Of a stretch of DNA of 64,000 nt, positions 27,801-37,294 are shown one piece after another. Numbering within the stretch: the stretch's first letter is position 1; each line of letters starts with the position of its first letter. This DNA is from Neodontobutis hainanensis (Eukaryota > Chordata > Actinopteri > Gobiiformes > Odontobutidae), in the NCBI GenBank assembly GCA_024349245.1, contig JALDNG010000038.1, positions 3,747,501-3,811,500 of the forward strand, given 5' to 3'. Made by a program: the position numbers and the translations under genes. Below the pieces are notes generated by a model that was not told the DNA's origin, ran no database searches, and saw only the letters and a program-made list of their open reading frames with translations.

Positions 27801-28996
27801 TTGTTTTAAACTTTGATAAACACTGCCTACATCAAGTACATGTTCCTCCATAAATCCATTGAGAATTTAATGTTTGGGTTATAAACATCGCTCAAAGGAG
27901 TCAGAATAACCCCAGATGATCAGATTCTCCTGAGAATTAAAAGAATAGGGACTAAAACGGTCTGTGGTAATAATCACATTCCATTTGGCAGACAGCCTAC
28001 AATGCTCTACTCAACTGATTTGAGGAAGTGTACAACTAGCAATAAATAATACTTTCCTTTACATCTGGCAGCTGACAAGATTGATGTGTTTTCTTGTTCT
28101 AGATCATGCTTGAAGAGTATACGCTGGCTGATATACTCAATGATATCACCAGAGATGATCTTCGCTGCCTACACTTGCGGTACCTTTGCTCCATATCTAT
28201 GTTTCCAGAAGTCTAGTATTTGAACCACTTTTGTTTTAGGGCCTGGCAATATAGTTATTGCGATTTTTCTTTTTTAAGGTGTTTTTCTGTGTAAAAACTA
28301 TTTCAGTGCTGAAAATACACTTTATTGGCAGCTATTACACTATCTGGAACGTCAGATCACAAGCCGTTGTAGACCAATAGGAGCACTCCTGTCTTGAGCA
28401 TATTGTTGCTCGCATGTGACTAGCCAGATCCTTTCGTCCCTGAATAACTTACTCAGTTCCCTCAATAAATAGTAGATGGCCTGTTTTTTTCACTAATTAT
28501 TGATTTTACAATACACTATTTGGGGTTTAAAACATTTTCCCCAACTAGAAAAAAATCAAGTACAGGATCTTTAAGTCACATGATCTTTAAGTCACATGAT
28601 CTTTAAGTCACAGGATCTTTAAGTCACAGGATCTTTAAGTCACATGATCTTTAAGTCACATGATCTTTAAGTCACACGAATTGTGAATTGGAATGAATTG
28701 TGAAGTGGAATTTTGAAAAAAAAAAAATTGAGATAATAAGATTAGATGTCAGATTGTATTGTGTTTATTCAATCGGACATTCTGGCACATTAATGCTTAC
28801 TAGACTTGTCACTTTTTGTTTACAGTTTGAAGACATTGCGTGTTAAATATGAACAGTGGTGTGCAGAACGTAATGTTGACATATTTAAAGTATTTATTAT
28901 ATTCTTTTTAGGGGCGGTGTTCTCTGTCGTATCTGGCGGGCGATTCAGCGGCACAGAGAACGGCAGAGGCTGAAAAGTCCCAAGCACTCCCCATAG
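14127..28996 (+). CDS. map3k15: MAP3K15 (ASK3), apoptosis signal-regulating MAP3 kinase, complete
   Basis: A cytoplasmic Ser/Thr kinase that activates MAP2Ks of the JNK/p38 pathways under stress; mammalian ASK3 responds to osmotic stress. Exons: 14127-14427, 16686-16825, 17000-17023, 18320-18513, 18928-19096, 19192-19298, 19385-19546, 19624-19736, 19855-20014, 20112-20262, 20344-20451, 20537-20586, 20705-20800, 20905-20992, 21078-21211, 21412-21539, 21747-21877, 21964-22069, 22898-23055, 23138-23321, 23603-23780, 24158-24332, 25392-25577, 25654-25759, 25838-26078, 27302-27414, 27492-27598, 28103-28179, 28912-28996. They total 3972 nt and encode 1323 residues, close to human MAP3K15. Domains: N-terminal TRAF/thioredoxin-binding region (VVDMSDVFRQPSLFYHLGVR), TPR-like central region, kinase about 630-885, coiled coil 1197-1234, and C-terminal SAM-like domain (LTDWLKEQGAD). 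I chose the ATG at 14127 because the protein then begins MES as in mammals; an in-frame ATG at 14019 would add 36 residues. ASK1 (map3k5) is the main alternative, but adjacency to sh3kbp1 and the sequence favour map3k15. Confidence 0.95.
21078..23321 (+). other. map3k15: MAP3K15 protein kinase domain exons (15-20)
   Basis: These six exons encode the catalytic domain. In the joined protein the glycine loop is LGRGTYGVVYAG (from L635), the ATP-binding lysine is K658 (IAIKE) and the catalytic loop is HRDIKGDN with D750. The magnesium-binding DFG is D769-G771. The activation segment reads NPCTETFTGTLQYMAPE, ending in the APE motif at A794-E796. All key residues of an active kinase are present. 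The GTLQYMAPE junction falls across the intron between 22069 and 22898, at 828 bp the longest intron within the domain. Confidence 0.95.
22410..22452. repeat. (CA)n microsatellite
   Basis: A CA-rich simple repeat lies in the map3k15 intron between exons 18 and 19. It is interrupted by T and G near 22422 and 22438. No other function is apparent. Confidence 0.85.
24832..24911. repeat. (AT)n / (TTA)n microsatellite
   Basis: About 50 bases of alternating AT pass into TATTATATAT and then TTA units. The array sits in the map3k15 intron between exons 22 and 23. Such runs can form cruciforms and are prone to length change. Confidence 0.95.
26907..27246. repeat. 58-bp tandem array of hairpin units with inverted terminal copy
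   Basis: Five complete units begin TACTATGTAC at 26907, 26965, 27023, 27081 and 27139, exactly 58 bp apart. A sixth unit starts at 27197. The copies look identical by eye. Each unit holds an inner inverted repeat: AAAGAGACTCTTT, a 15-base spacer, then AAAGAGTCTCTTT. The sixth copy turns round: 27216-27246 is the reverse complement of 27166-27196 with one mismatch in 31, around a 19-base loop. The array lies in the last part of the map3k15 intron before exon 26 (27302) and ends 55 bases upstream of it. Confidence 0.95.
28566..28677. repeat. 16-bp tandem repeat, seven copies
   Basis: The unit GATCTTTAAGTCACAT (fifth-position variants CAGG or CATG at the joint) occurs seven times in perfect 16-bp register. 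It lies in the intron before the last map3k15 exon. It has no coding capacity. Confidence 0.92.
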
Positions 28997-30290
28997 ACTG
29001 TGAAATCTGGAGAAACACGCACAAGCCCACTCACTGCCAGCTGAGCTCAGAGCTCTCTTCTTCTCGTCTTTCGCTCTCTGTGTCTGTTTCTCTGTTGCTC
29101 TATGTCCCAGTGCCTTTCTCGAGTCTCTGCTCTGCACACATCAGACTTGACCAAACGCTTTAGTGCGGTACCTTAAATCGATTTCTTGCTTATTAATTAA
29201 ACATCTGTGGCCACTTATGACACAGATGGAGCGTTTTTCCTCAAAGCTACAATGTAAAATATATTGTTTTGTCCCTTCTTTATCTGAAATCATCACAAGG
29301 TCGTGTGGTGACATACGCTTACTCCAAATCACGTTACGACACACGTCAGGTTTTTCTTGAGGAATCATGAACATGCCGAGGGGTTAAGTTTTGAAATCCC
29401 CGACTTCTTTTACACATAGGAAGTTGTAATGTTATGGTTTCATCAGCAGAATGAAAAATCACTATAAAAGACACTAAACTTCACATTAAGTCAGTGCTGT
29501 CAATGCACGATGAAAACGCACACTTTAAATGGCTGCTAAATGCACTTTCCACAAAGTATGATGATATAATTATTCTTATTACACACTTGACACCAATAAT
29601 AAAACCTGATATATATAAAGTACACAGTAGCCATTGGCCAGTAACTGTTTTTAATGTAAATGGCTTAGTCACGACAATGCAATAATAAAATGCACCAGTA
29701 TATTGGTTTACATAGTGGACTATATTGGTATTAATGTCAAAGTCTGGTTAAAAATCATACTATACCATGTTATACTATTCTATATCCTATATTATATTAT
29801 ACTGTACCATGTTATACTACACTATACTATTATTCTATACTATACGATACCAAAGTAAACAATACCATAACCTATTATACTTTACTTTTTTAATCTGGTA
29901 AAATGTAACTCCATGACGTAAACACATTGCATCATTTGTTCGCACTTTGATAAGAATCACAACACGTGCTAAGGGTTGGCTGTATAGGCTGCCATTTAAC
30001 ATGCAAATAAACCCAGAAGTAACAAACTTTTCTCCACTAAACAACTTTCCATTAAAAACAAACAGCCACCATCTTGTTAAGCATGCACAGACGTCACTGC
30101 CTTGATTTGAATGCATATGTTGCATATGTTATTTCTTAATAATTGTGTAACATTTGCTTATATTTTTATCTAAAATGCTTTCCTTCTCTTTTTGAATCTA
30201 TAAATGTCAGTGCGTTTTCTTTTTTTTTTCTATTCTGAATACATATGTCTTGCACAAGTGCAATAAACCATGATGTAACACTGTGCCAAA
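28997..30290 (+). other. map3k15: Probable map3k15 3' untranslated region
   Basis: This follows the map3k15 stop and contains no supported gene. An AATAAA lies at 30262-30267 in TGCACAAGTGCAATAAACC, with TG-rich sequence downstream, and is a plausible end. An earlier AATAAA at about 29685 is also possible. A TATACTATT-rich low-complexity stretch lies at about 29755-29885. Confidence 0.4.
30262..30267 (+). terminator. Candidate poly(A) signal for map3k15
   Basis: A canonical AATAAA, followed 25-40 bases later by T/G-rich sequence (TGTGCCAAATATTGTCAGTCG). It lies about 1.27 kb after the stop codon. Confidence 0.4.
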
Positions 30291-31190
30291 TATTGTCAGT
30301 CGTTGCTTACAGATTTTCCACGTGAATAGCTCGTAATTAGAGAGTGGAATCAGTTGTGTTGTGTTAGACGCACACCTGAAGCATAAAATGAAAATGAGGC
30401 AATAAACCGTGTAGCATTATGCTCCTAGTTCAACAGGTTGTGTAATCAAAGAGGAACGAGGAAACAACTGTCTGAATAGTTCTGAACACAGAGTATTATT
30501 CTAGCAGCAGAATATCTGCTATTCAATTCAAACTAGGGATAATAGGTTTTCTTTTTAAGTTAGAAAAGTCTTTAGGCCGCTCCTACCATGCATATAAATG
30601 CGCAGCGCAGCCTACTTGTGCTGATAAATAAGATTTTAAACTTTCTGGTAGTGTTCAGTTCAAACATTTGGGTGTAATTACATCAAGTAATCTAGTAGTT
30701 TACGCATCCAGTAAAGCCTAAATAAAACCGCAACCTCGAGGAAGAAGAGGTCTTTTTCTTTTCCAGTCTCTCCTTTAAGTCTATTATTCTCCCTCTGAAC
30801 TGAATTAATGATACGAGCAAGAGGGATCATTCAGAAATGTGAAGAGCAGCAAAAAGTCCCAGAGACCGAGCTCATGGCCGAGCTGCGAATCACGTGACAA
30901 ATCACGTGGCCTCTAAACAAACAGTCTACTACCAGTAATTATAATTATGGAGAACATATTTAAATTTTAATTGGAATTATTTTTGGAATAAACTTGACAA
31001 ACCTGTCATTTCTTAATATTCACACAGCACCACACTGATCTCAGGTCTGGTGCTCGCGTCTGATTGGCTGGGATTGGATAAACCCATTTCACCAGTTTGC
31101 TTTACCTTTTTTATAGTATGCCATTCAGGTTTCTGATATTTTATAAACAATTATGATTGGCAGCTTTAATAAGTTAAGGTGTACATTATT

Positions 31191-31431
31191 GGGGCGGCAG
31201 TAGCTCAGTGGGTTAAGTGGCCGTCCTTCAACCGATGGGTGGGCAGTTCGATCCCCTCGAAACATCCCAAAACATCATAACATCCCGCTCTCCCCCACAG
31301 TTCATACTGTCGTTGTGTCCTTGGGCAAGACACTAAACCCATCTTTCCTCCAGTGGTGTCAACTGTAACACTGGTAAAGCGCTTTGAGTGCCTACTAGGT
31401 GGGAAAGCACTATATAAATACAAAAAAAAAT
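31191..31431 (+). mobile_element. tRNA-derived SINE with LINE-2-like tail
   Basis: The left part resembles a tRNA head, with an A-box-like TAGCTCAGTGGG and a B-box-like CAGTTCGATCC. The right part has CTTGGGCAAGACACTAAACCC and AAAGCGCTTTGAGTG, ending CACTATATAAATAC plus an A-run, as in fish SINEs that borrow an L2-type 3' tail. Orientation is +. No clear target duplication was seen. It is not a functional tRNA gene because the cloverleaf cannot be completed. The TATATAA belongs to the tail and is not a promoter. Confidence 0.75.
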
Positions 31432-32614
31432 AAGAATAATAGCCTAATAATTACTGTCCACATGGTGCACTGGACGATGGTAGTACTAGCAACAGTGGTA
31501 TTGACTTCTTGGTAGAAATTTGAGTAGCTCTCTTTAAACAGAGGAGGTGGACTGTGTGTTAAAGCCCAGACAGAAACAGTGTCACCATAACAATAGGCCA
31601 TCATCTTCAGGGAGGGTAAGTCTGACTAATGGCCCACAGGTGGGAAACAACTCACCTGTTTAACAAGACTGATACAAATTCTTGAACATCTTTTGTTTCC
31701 ATACTATGTCCAGATGCCTTCCTTTTTTAGCCCTTCTCAGTCATTAGTTGTGGTTGTTTAGGAATGTTGAAAAGAAACTTGACAACTCTTTTATTGATGT
31801 GATGTTGGCTTTTCTAGTCCCACTACACAAAGTGGCATAAACATAAAATAGAAATTATCAAAAATGTTTTAAATAATGCACGTCACAAAATATAATTCAG
31901 TCACTCAGCCAGTGACCTTGTGCTTTAGTAACTCACTTGGTATAGTAACATAGCATTTCTTATTTTTTTTTTTTCAAATATGTGTTTAGAACAGGCAAAA
32001 AATAGAAATGCCTAATGCTTAAAAAACTGCTGTTTGGCAAAATAAAATGTTAAAGTAGGTCAACTTTTGCCAATGTTTGGGCTATGGCTAAACCATATAC
32101 AGACATCATACACTGGATATAGTATCTCATGTCATTCAGCCTTAAGACTTGTAATTTCCAACTATGAAGTAACAAATAGGTCCCACCTCCAGGGTTTTCC
32201 TTTGCTTTTCACACAATCTGTTATAGGTGTGTACTTCTGAGGCTATTGTCTGCTGCCAGTTCAGCTAAATCTACAGCACTTAGTTATTGTACAGTGCCAA
32301 AGACATGCTATCTGCAAAAGACGTCAGCCAGGACAAACTGTTTATTACAGTCTAAATAAACTGTTGAACAATGGAGTCAGCTGAAATGACGCAATGCCAA
32401 AATTCCAGCAACATTTTACAAGTCACCTAATCGAGCTAATGAGTAACCTTTTCACTTTAGAACACTTGAAAAGAGTGAAAGAAGGGCATAAATCCTGTGG
32501 AGTTGACTGATGGTGAAATAAAATTCTCATAGTGTGACACTTTTAGGCTTGAAGAAGATGGGTACACTGTAGTTATAAAGAGATTGACATGGTTAGCAAC
32601 AATACTCGAGTATA
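31432..32614. other. Intergenic, nothing recognised
   Basis: AT-rich sequence with no credible exon, RNA gene or complete mobile element. Open frames here are short and have unremarkable composition. Confidence 0.5.
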
Positions 32615-35536
32615 CAGTTGTGCTCATAAGTTTACATACTCTGGCAGAATGTGTGATTTTTATTTTTGGCCATTTTTCAGAGACTATGACTGATAACAAA
32701 AATGGGTAAAGTCATTTATTGTTAACAATAACAATAATAATAGTTTACTCTTTTTAAATCATGACAACAGAAACTACCCAAATGACCTTGATCAAAAGGT
32801 TCTGAAAAAGTGCGGCGCTTTGAAGAAAGCATTATAGTGACTTCATTTGTTTTGTAAATTACAATTTTATTATTGGGAGTGTTTCTTCTGATAATGTGGT
32901 AATCAAGACTGAAAAAGTAACTTCTGCTAAAGCAATATTAGGTCTGAATAATTCATGTGTCTTAGATCAGATTACAGCGGAGCATTTGAAATTTGCCAGT
33001 CATAGACTTGTAATACTAGCATTGTGTTTTGCTGGAACGGCACATTTCCTATATCTTTGCTCGCTGACAAAACAGGGAAAATATTCAGTATAGAAAACTA
33101 CAGGCCTCTTGCCTTAGCCATTGTGAGGTCTAAAGTATTAGAAAGAATATTACTAGACCGATTTCAGTAATATGTAATTAACAATGATGAGCAGTTTGGT
33201 TTTAAAAGTAAACATGGGACTGATATTTATGCTTTGAAAGAGGCCGTGAGCAAGTACAGAAGACAGAACTCCACTATGTTTCTTTGCTTCTTAGCTATTT
33301 GTAAAATTACAACAGCGAGGAGTCCAAATATAATTCTTCTAATGTGGAACAAAACCAAAACTATTAAAGTTTTAGGATGAAATGGTCAGACGGTCAGTCA
33401 CAATAAGGCACTGTTTGGCACAGTTTGGCACCACCTGTTTTTGTTTGCTTGTCGTTTGGTCCGTGTTTTTTGAGTAAATGTAAATGGCTTAGATGTGTGT
33501 GAAGCTGAGTTTCCGCAGATTCATTTGATGTGCTGCTTTGCCATATTAGGCTTGTGGGTGTGTAGGGTATCATGCTGTTTCTATGTGACATGTGACATCT
33601 CGGGCTTAACGGGTTAACCTTTCAAAGACTTAAAAACTGTAAGATTGGCTGCATGGTGGGAAAAAGACTTCTGAACGTGCACATGACCTAGTTGTAATGT
33701 AACCTTATTCTGCGACTATGATGAGCAATTTGATCTAAAGATTAACACCAAAAAAGTGTGGTTGTGCTGATGAGAGCAAGGGAGGACCGAAAGGCTGTGT
33801 TTCCCTCTTTTAATCGGGCTAGACAGGAGCTCTCTGTGGTGAATAAGGTCAAATATATGAGTCACATCATCAGAAGTGACCTCTGTGACGATGATGACAT
33901 TCAGAGACAGTATTGTAAATTGTTTGCACGTAAATTTAAGTCAAAATAGCTTATTTTGCCTATTGTACTCTACTGTACACGGCTCACTTGTGGTGCAATT
34001 ACAGTAGAGCTAAATTTAACAAGTTGCAGGTTGCATACAATGATGCACTGCGACTCTTACTAAAAGTCCCTCGGAGGAAGTGCCAGTCAGCTTTTTGTTC
34101 AGAATCATGTGCCCACGTTACAAGCTGTTATCAGATTTTTTGTGTTTATACATTTATAAAGCGACTTGAGGTCGCTAAAAATGAAATGATTGTGGTTTTA
34201 GTGAAAAGCTGTGGCACCTCTGCACCTCTGCACTGCGGAGAAAGTCCTTATATGAACTCTTGATGTGAACTATTCTATTGATGTTGGTTGTTTGTTTTTT
34301 CTTATTTTTTATATGGAGCTCCTTTGAGTCTAAAATAAAGAAACATTTATTTTACATACCTTGGTGATTTCTGACTGATAACATGCACACACGTTTAACT
34401 CAAACAAGTTTAAATGTCTACTAAAGGTAACCATCCTCACCTGTGATCTGTTTGCTTGAAATGTGTGTGTATAAAAGGTCAGTGAGTTTCTGGGCTCCTG
34501 ACAGACCCATGAATCTTCCATCCAGTGCTGCACTGACATTTCTGTATTCTGAGTCATGGGAAAAGCAAAAAAATATCAAAGGACCTGTGGGAAAAGGTAA
34601 CTGAATTGTGTAAAACAGGAAAAGGATATAAAAGTTATCCAAGGAATTGAGAATGCCAATCAGCAGTGTTCAAACTCTAAAATGAGGGATTCTGTTGAAA
34701 CCAAACCAAGGGCAGGCAGACCAAAAAAAAATTCAGCCACAACTGCCGGGAAAATTGTTTGGGATGCAAAGAAAAAACAACAAATAACTTCAGCTGAAAT
34801 ACAGGACTCTCTGTAAAAAAGTGGTGTGGCTGTTTCAAGATGCACAAAAATGGGCTACATGGTCGAGTCGCCAGAAGAAATCCATTACTACGCAATACAA
34901 CAAAGCATTCCGCTTAAAATACGCCAAACAGCACAGAGACAAGCCTCAGAACTTCTGGTCATTTGGAGTGATGACACCAAAATGTAACTTTTTGGCCACA
35001 ACCAAAAAAGTAACATTTGGAGTCAACAAGGCCTATGATGAAAGGTACATCATTCCTACTGTGAACCATGGAGGAGGATCTGATGTTTTGGGGATGTGTG
35101 AGCTACAAAGGCACAGGAAAAGGTGAATGCAGCATGTTATCAAAAAATCATGATGGAAAATTGGCATTCATCAGCCTCAAAGCCGCACATGGGATGTAGC
35201 TACTTTGACGTTCCAACATGACAACGATCCAAAGCACAAGGCCAAGTCGACCTGTCATTGGCTACAGCAGCACAAAGTGAAGGTTCTGGACTGGCCTCAG
35301 TCTGACCTCAGTATCACTGAGCCACTCTGGGGAGATCTCAAACATGCAGTTCATGCAAGACAGCCCAAGAATTTACAGGAACGGGAAGCTTTTTGCCAAA
35401 AAGAATGGGCTGCTTTACATCTGAGAAAATAAAGAGCCTCATCCACAAACTACCACAAAAGACTTCAGGCATTGATGTTAAAGGTGGAAATACAAAGTAT
35501 TAACAACTGTGGTATGTAAACTTATGAGCACAACTG
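32615..35536 (+). mobile_element. Tc1-like (Passport-type) transposon split by a LINE insertion
   Basis: The outer ends are inverted repeats (left CAGTTGTGCTCATAAGTTTA, right the exact complement ending CACAACTG), flanked by TA at 32613-32614 and 35537-35538. The transposase gene runs + from ATGGGAAAAGCAAAA at 34556 to about 35440. It has stops and deletions; recognisable pieces are QHDNDPKHKAKSTCHWLQQH and a catalytic-region piece ending LKHAVHARQPKNLQE. Without the inserted LINE the element would be near 1.4 kb. At the right end, the inner repeat seems fused directly to the outer one, which loses the segment between them. The element is inactive. Confidence 0.87.
32802..34350 (+). mobile_element. 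Degenerate LINE reverse-transcriptase fragment nested in the Tc1 element
   Basis: Between the Tc1 pieces that break at about 32801 and resume at about 34351 lies unrelated sequence coding, with stops and frameshifts, for LINE reverse transcriptase. Visible pieces are SCVLDQITAEHLKFASHRL, YRPLALAIVRSKVLERILL, DEQFGFKSKHGTD and ELSVVNKVKYMSHIIRSDL. It ends NKLQVAYNDALRLLLKVPRR. The palm region with the catalytic YADD motif appears deleted between about 33300 and 33700. The tail near 34335 (CTAAAATAAAG) resembles a LINE 3' end. The clade is uncertain. The fragment is inactive. Confidence 0.8.
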
Positions 35537-36620
35537 TAGATGCCTAAATGCATTGAGCTGCTGCTGCCACATGATTTGCTGATTAGCAATTTGTGTTACT
35601 CAGCAATTGAAGAGGTCTACCTATTAAAGTGGCCGGTGAGTGTTGTCCTGTTGTGCCTATATAAAGCAGTTCCACTCACTATACTGTATTTCATAACATG
35701 ATGTAAATGAATATAAAGAAAGAAATGTGCATTCCCCACAATGTTTATGCATACAACCAAAATGAGACCAAAGCGACCCAACCACAAGCCCATTGTTGTG
35801 GGAAGGCAGGATGATGCAATAGCCTACAAGGTTATTATTGTGTCCATGAAACAGCAGCTGTGTAAGGTTTCATTCATTTTCATTGATGGGAATAAACTGA
35901 TCTCAGAGGAGTGCTATCACAATGGCAGGATTAGCAGGAAGATCTTTTACAAGTTAAACACTAATAGAGCATTTCACATGGTAGTTCATGATTAAACAAC
36001 ATCAAACAGGGGGTTTTATTCTGCAATTGTGGCTAAATTGAAAGTGTTGGGCGTGAAATCTTTAAAAACACAAACACACGTTACCACTTATTGATTTTTC
36101 TCATGCTTTTAACACTTTAAACAAGCATCAGCTCTTACTCGAGCAAACATTTCAAGAGTGAGATCATAGCCTCGGCACTAAATACCATAACCTTGCAGCT
36201 CTAGATAACAGCTGTGACGTCAAAGCCGATGTTGCAGAAGCAAATGGAATTTATGGAGGAAACAAGAAGATAAACTCTTAAAGGTGTAATCTTATTTGTA
36301 AAATGTTGATCAATTAAAAATAAAACCAACAATCTATGCAATTTATGCTTAATGCATCTTATCATTTTTTTCTTATGTATATATAGTACTCTTTCTATTT
36401 CATTATACTTACACATTTTCTGAATTATATTGCATCATATCTGTTTTTATTTTGTATTTTTTTACATATTGTCTTCAATCTCTGTTTTGACATAGTTTAA
36501 CTGTCATTGTTATTGTTTATGCTTCCAAGAATGTTTATCCGTGCACTTGTGTAGCTGTGCATCTATTGTGTGAGAAGTTTTAGTTTCAGGTTTATCTAAC
36601 TTAAAATCAAACTCAATAGT
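35537..36620. other. Intergenic; one unassigned 84-codon open frame
   Basis: An open frame on the + strand at 35741-35995 begins MFMHTTKMRPKRPNHKP. I do not recognise it. There is no clear promoter, splice context or family motif, and its length is within chance for this composition. The rest is AT-rich with no recognisable feature. Confidence 0.35.
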
Positions 36621-36632
36621 GTGGAGATGGTT

Positions 36633-36850
36633 TTAAGATAAGATAAGATAAGACTTTTTTGATCACACGCAGGGGAAATTCACATTTACAGCAGCTCTTC
36701 GAAAGGTCCTGGGCAAGACACTTAACCCACCTTGCCTCCTGTGGTGTTTGAGCTGTAACGCTGGTGAATGGAAGATTAATGTAAGTTACCCCAGCAATCT
36801 CCCCACAGAAAGGTACCATCCGGCCCGGGAGTTGAACATGCCACCTAGTT
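36633..36850. repeat. Dispersed-repeat fragment: AAGAT repeat plus SINE-like tail
   Basis: Three copies of AAGAT lead into ACTTTTTTGATCACACGCAG and GGGGAAATTCACATTTACAG, a combination common at the ends of fish retroelements. A segment, CTGGGCAAGACACTTAACCC at about 36709, then follows that matches the tail of the SINE at 31191-31431. This looks like a mosaic of two old retroelement pieces. Confidence 0.6.
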
Positions 36851-37204
36851 GGAAACGTGTGGGGAAAAAAAAATGAACGCAGACCCTCATGCGCAACCAG
36901 AAAAGGTGACACTTTGGAGTTTTGTGGGGATCAGGTACGGTAGTTAGAATAGGACTCAATGGTTACAACAGCCATGAAGAAATCTGAAAAATCATTTAAA
37001 AAAGCTGGATGCAATGACAATTTGGGCATAGATATTATTTAGGGCATCTTCATGTCACTATACTTGTGCATTTATGAGCCACAAATCTGATAAATTGCAG
37101 TTTTTTTCATTGTCTGAAAGTCAAAAGTTCAAACAGATATTAATTTAATTGCACTGGCCACTCCAGCTTTACTCATAACATAACCACTAACAGTTATCAG
37201 AGAG

Positions 37205-37294
37205 TGTAAATGATAACACAAAAAGCTTTCTTTCACTCATATTCTCTAAAAAATGGCCCATAAAAATCACAAATTCTGCCTGAGCTCAACTGTA
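37205..37294. mobile_element. Detached right-end fragment of a Passport-type Tc1 element
   Basis: The sequence CTTTCTTTCACTCATATTCT, followed by AAAAAATGGCCCATAAAAAT and ending in CTGAGCTCAACTGTA, resembles the segment that lies between the two right-hand repeats of Passport-type elements. That same segment is missing from the element at 32615-35536. It may be an independent old copy or a separated piece of that element. Confidence 0.5.

Noticed and set aside
31191..31260. tRNA gene
   Set aside because: A- and B-box-like words are present, but a full cloverleaf cannot be formed and a retroelement tail follows. It is a SINE head.
35741..35995. 84-codon open frame on the + strand
   Set aside because: Basic, unremarkable peptide with no recognised motif and no gene context.
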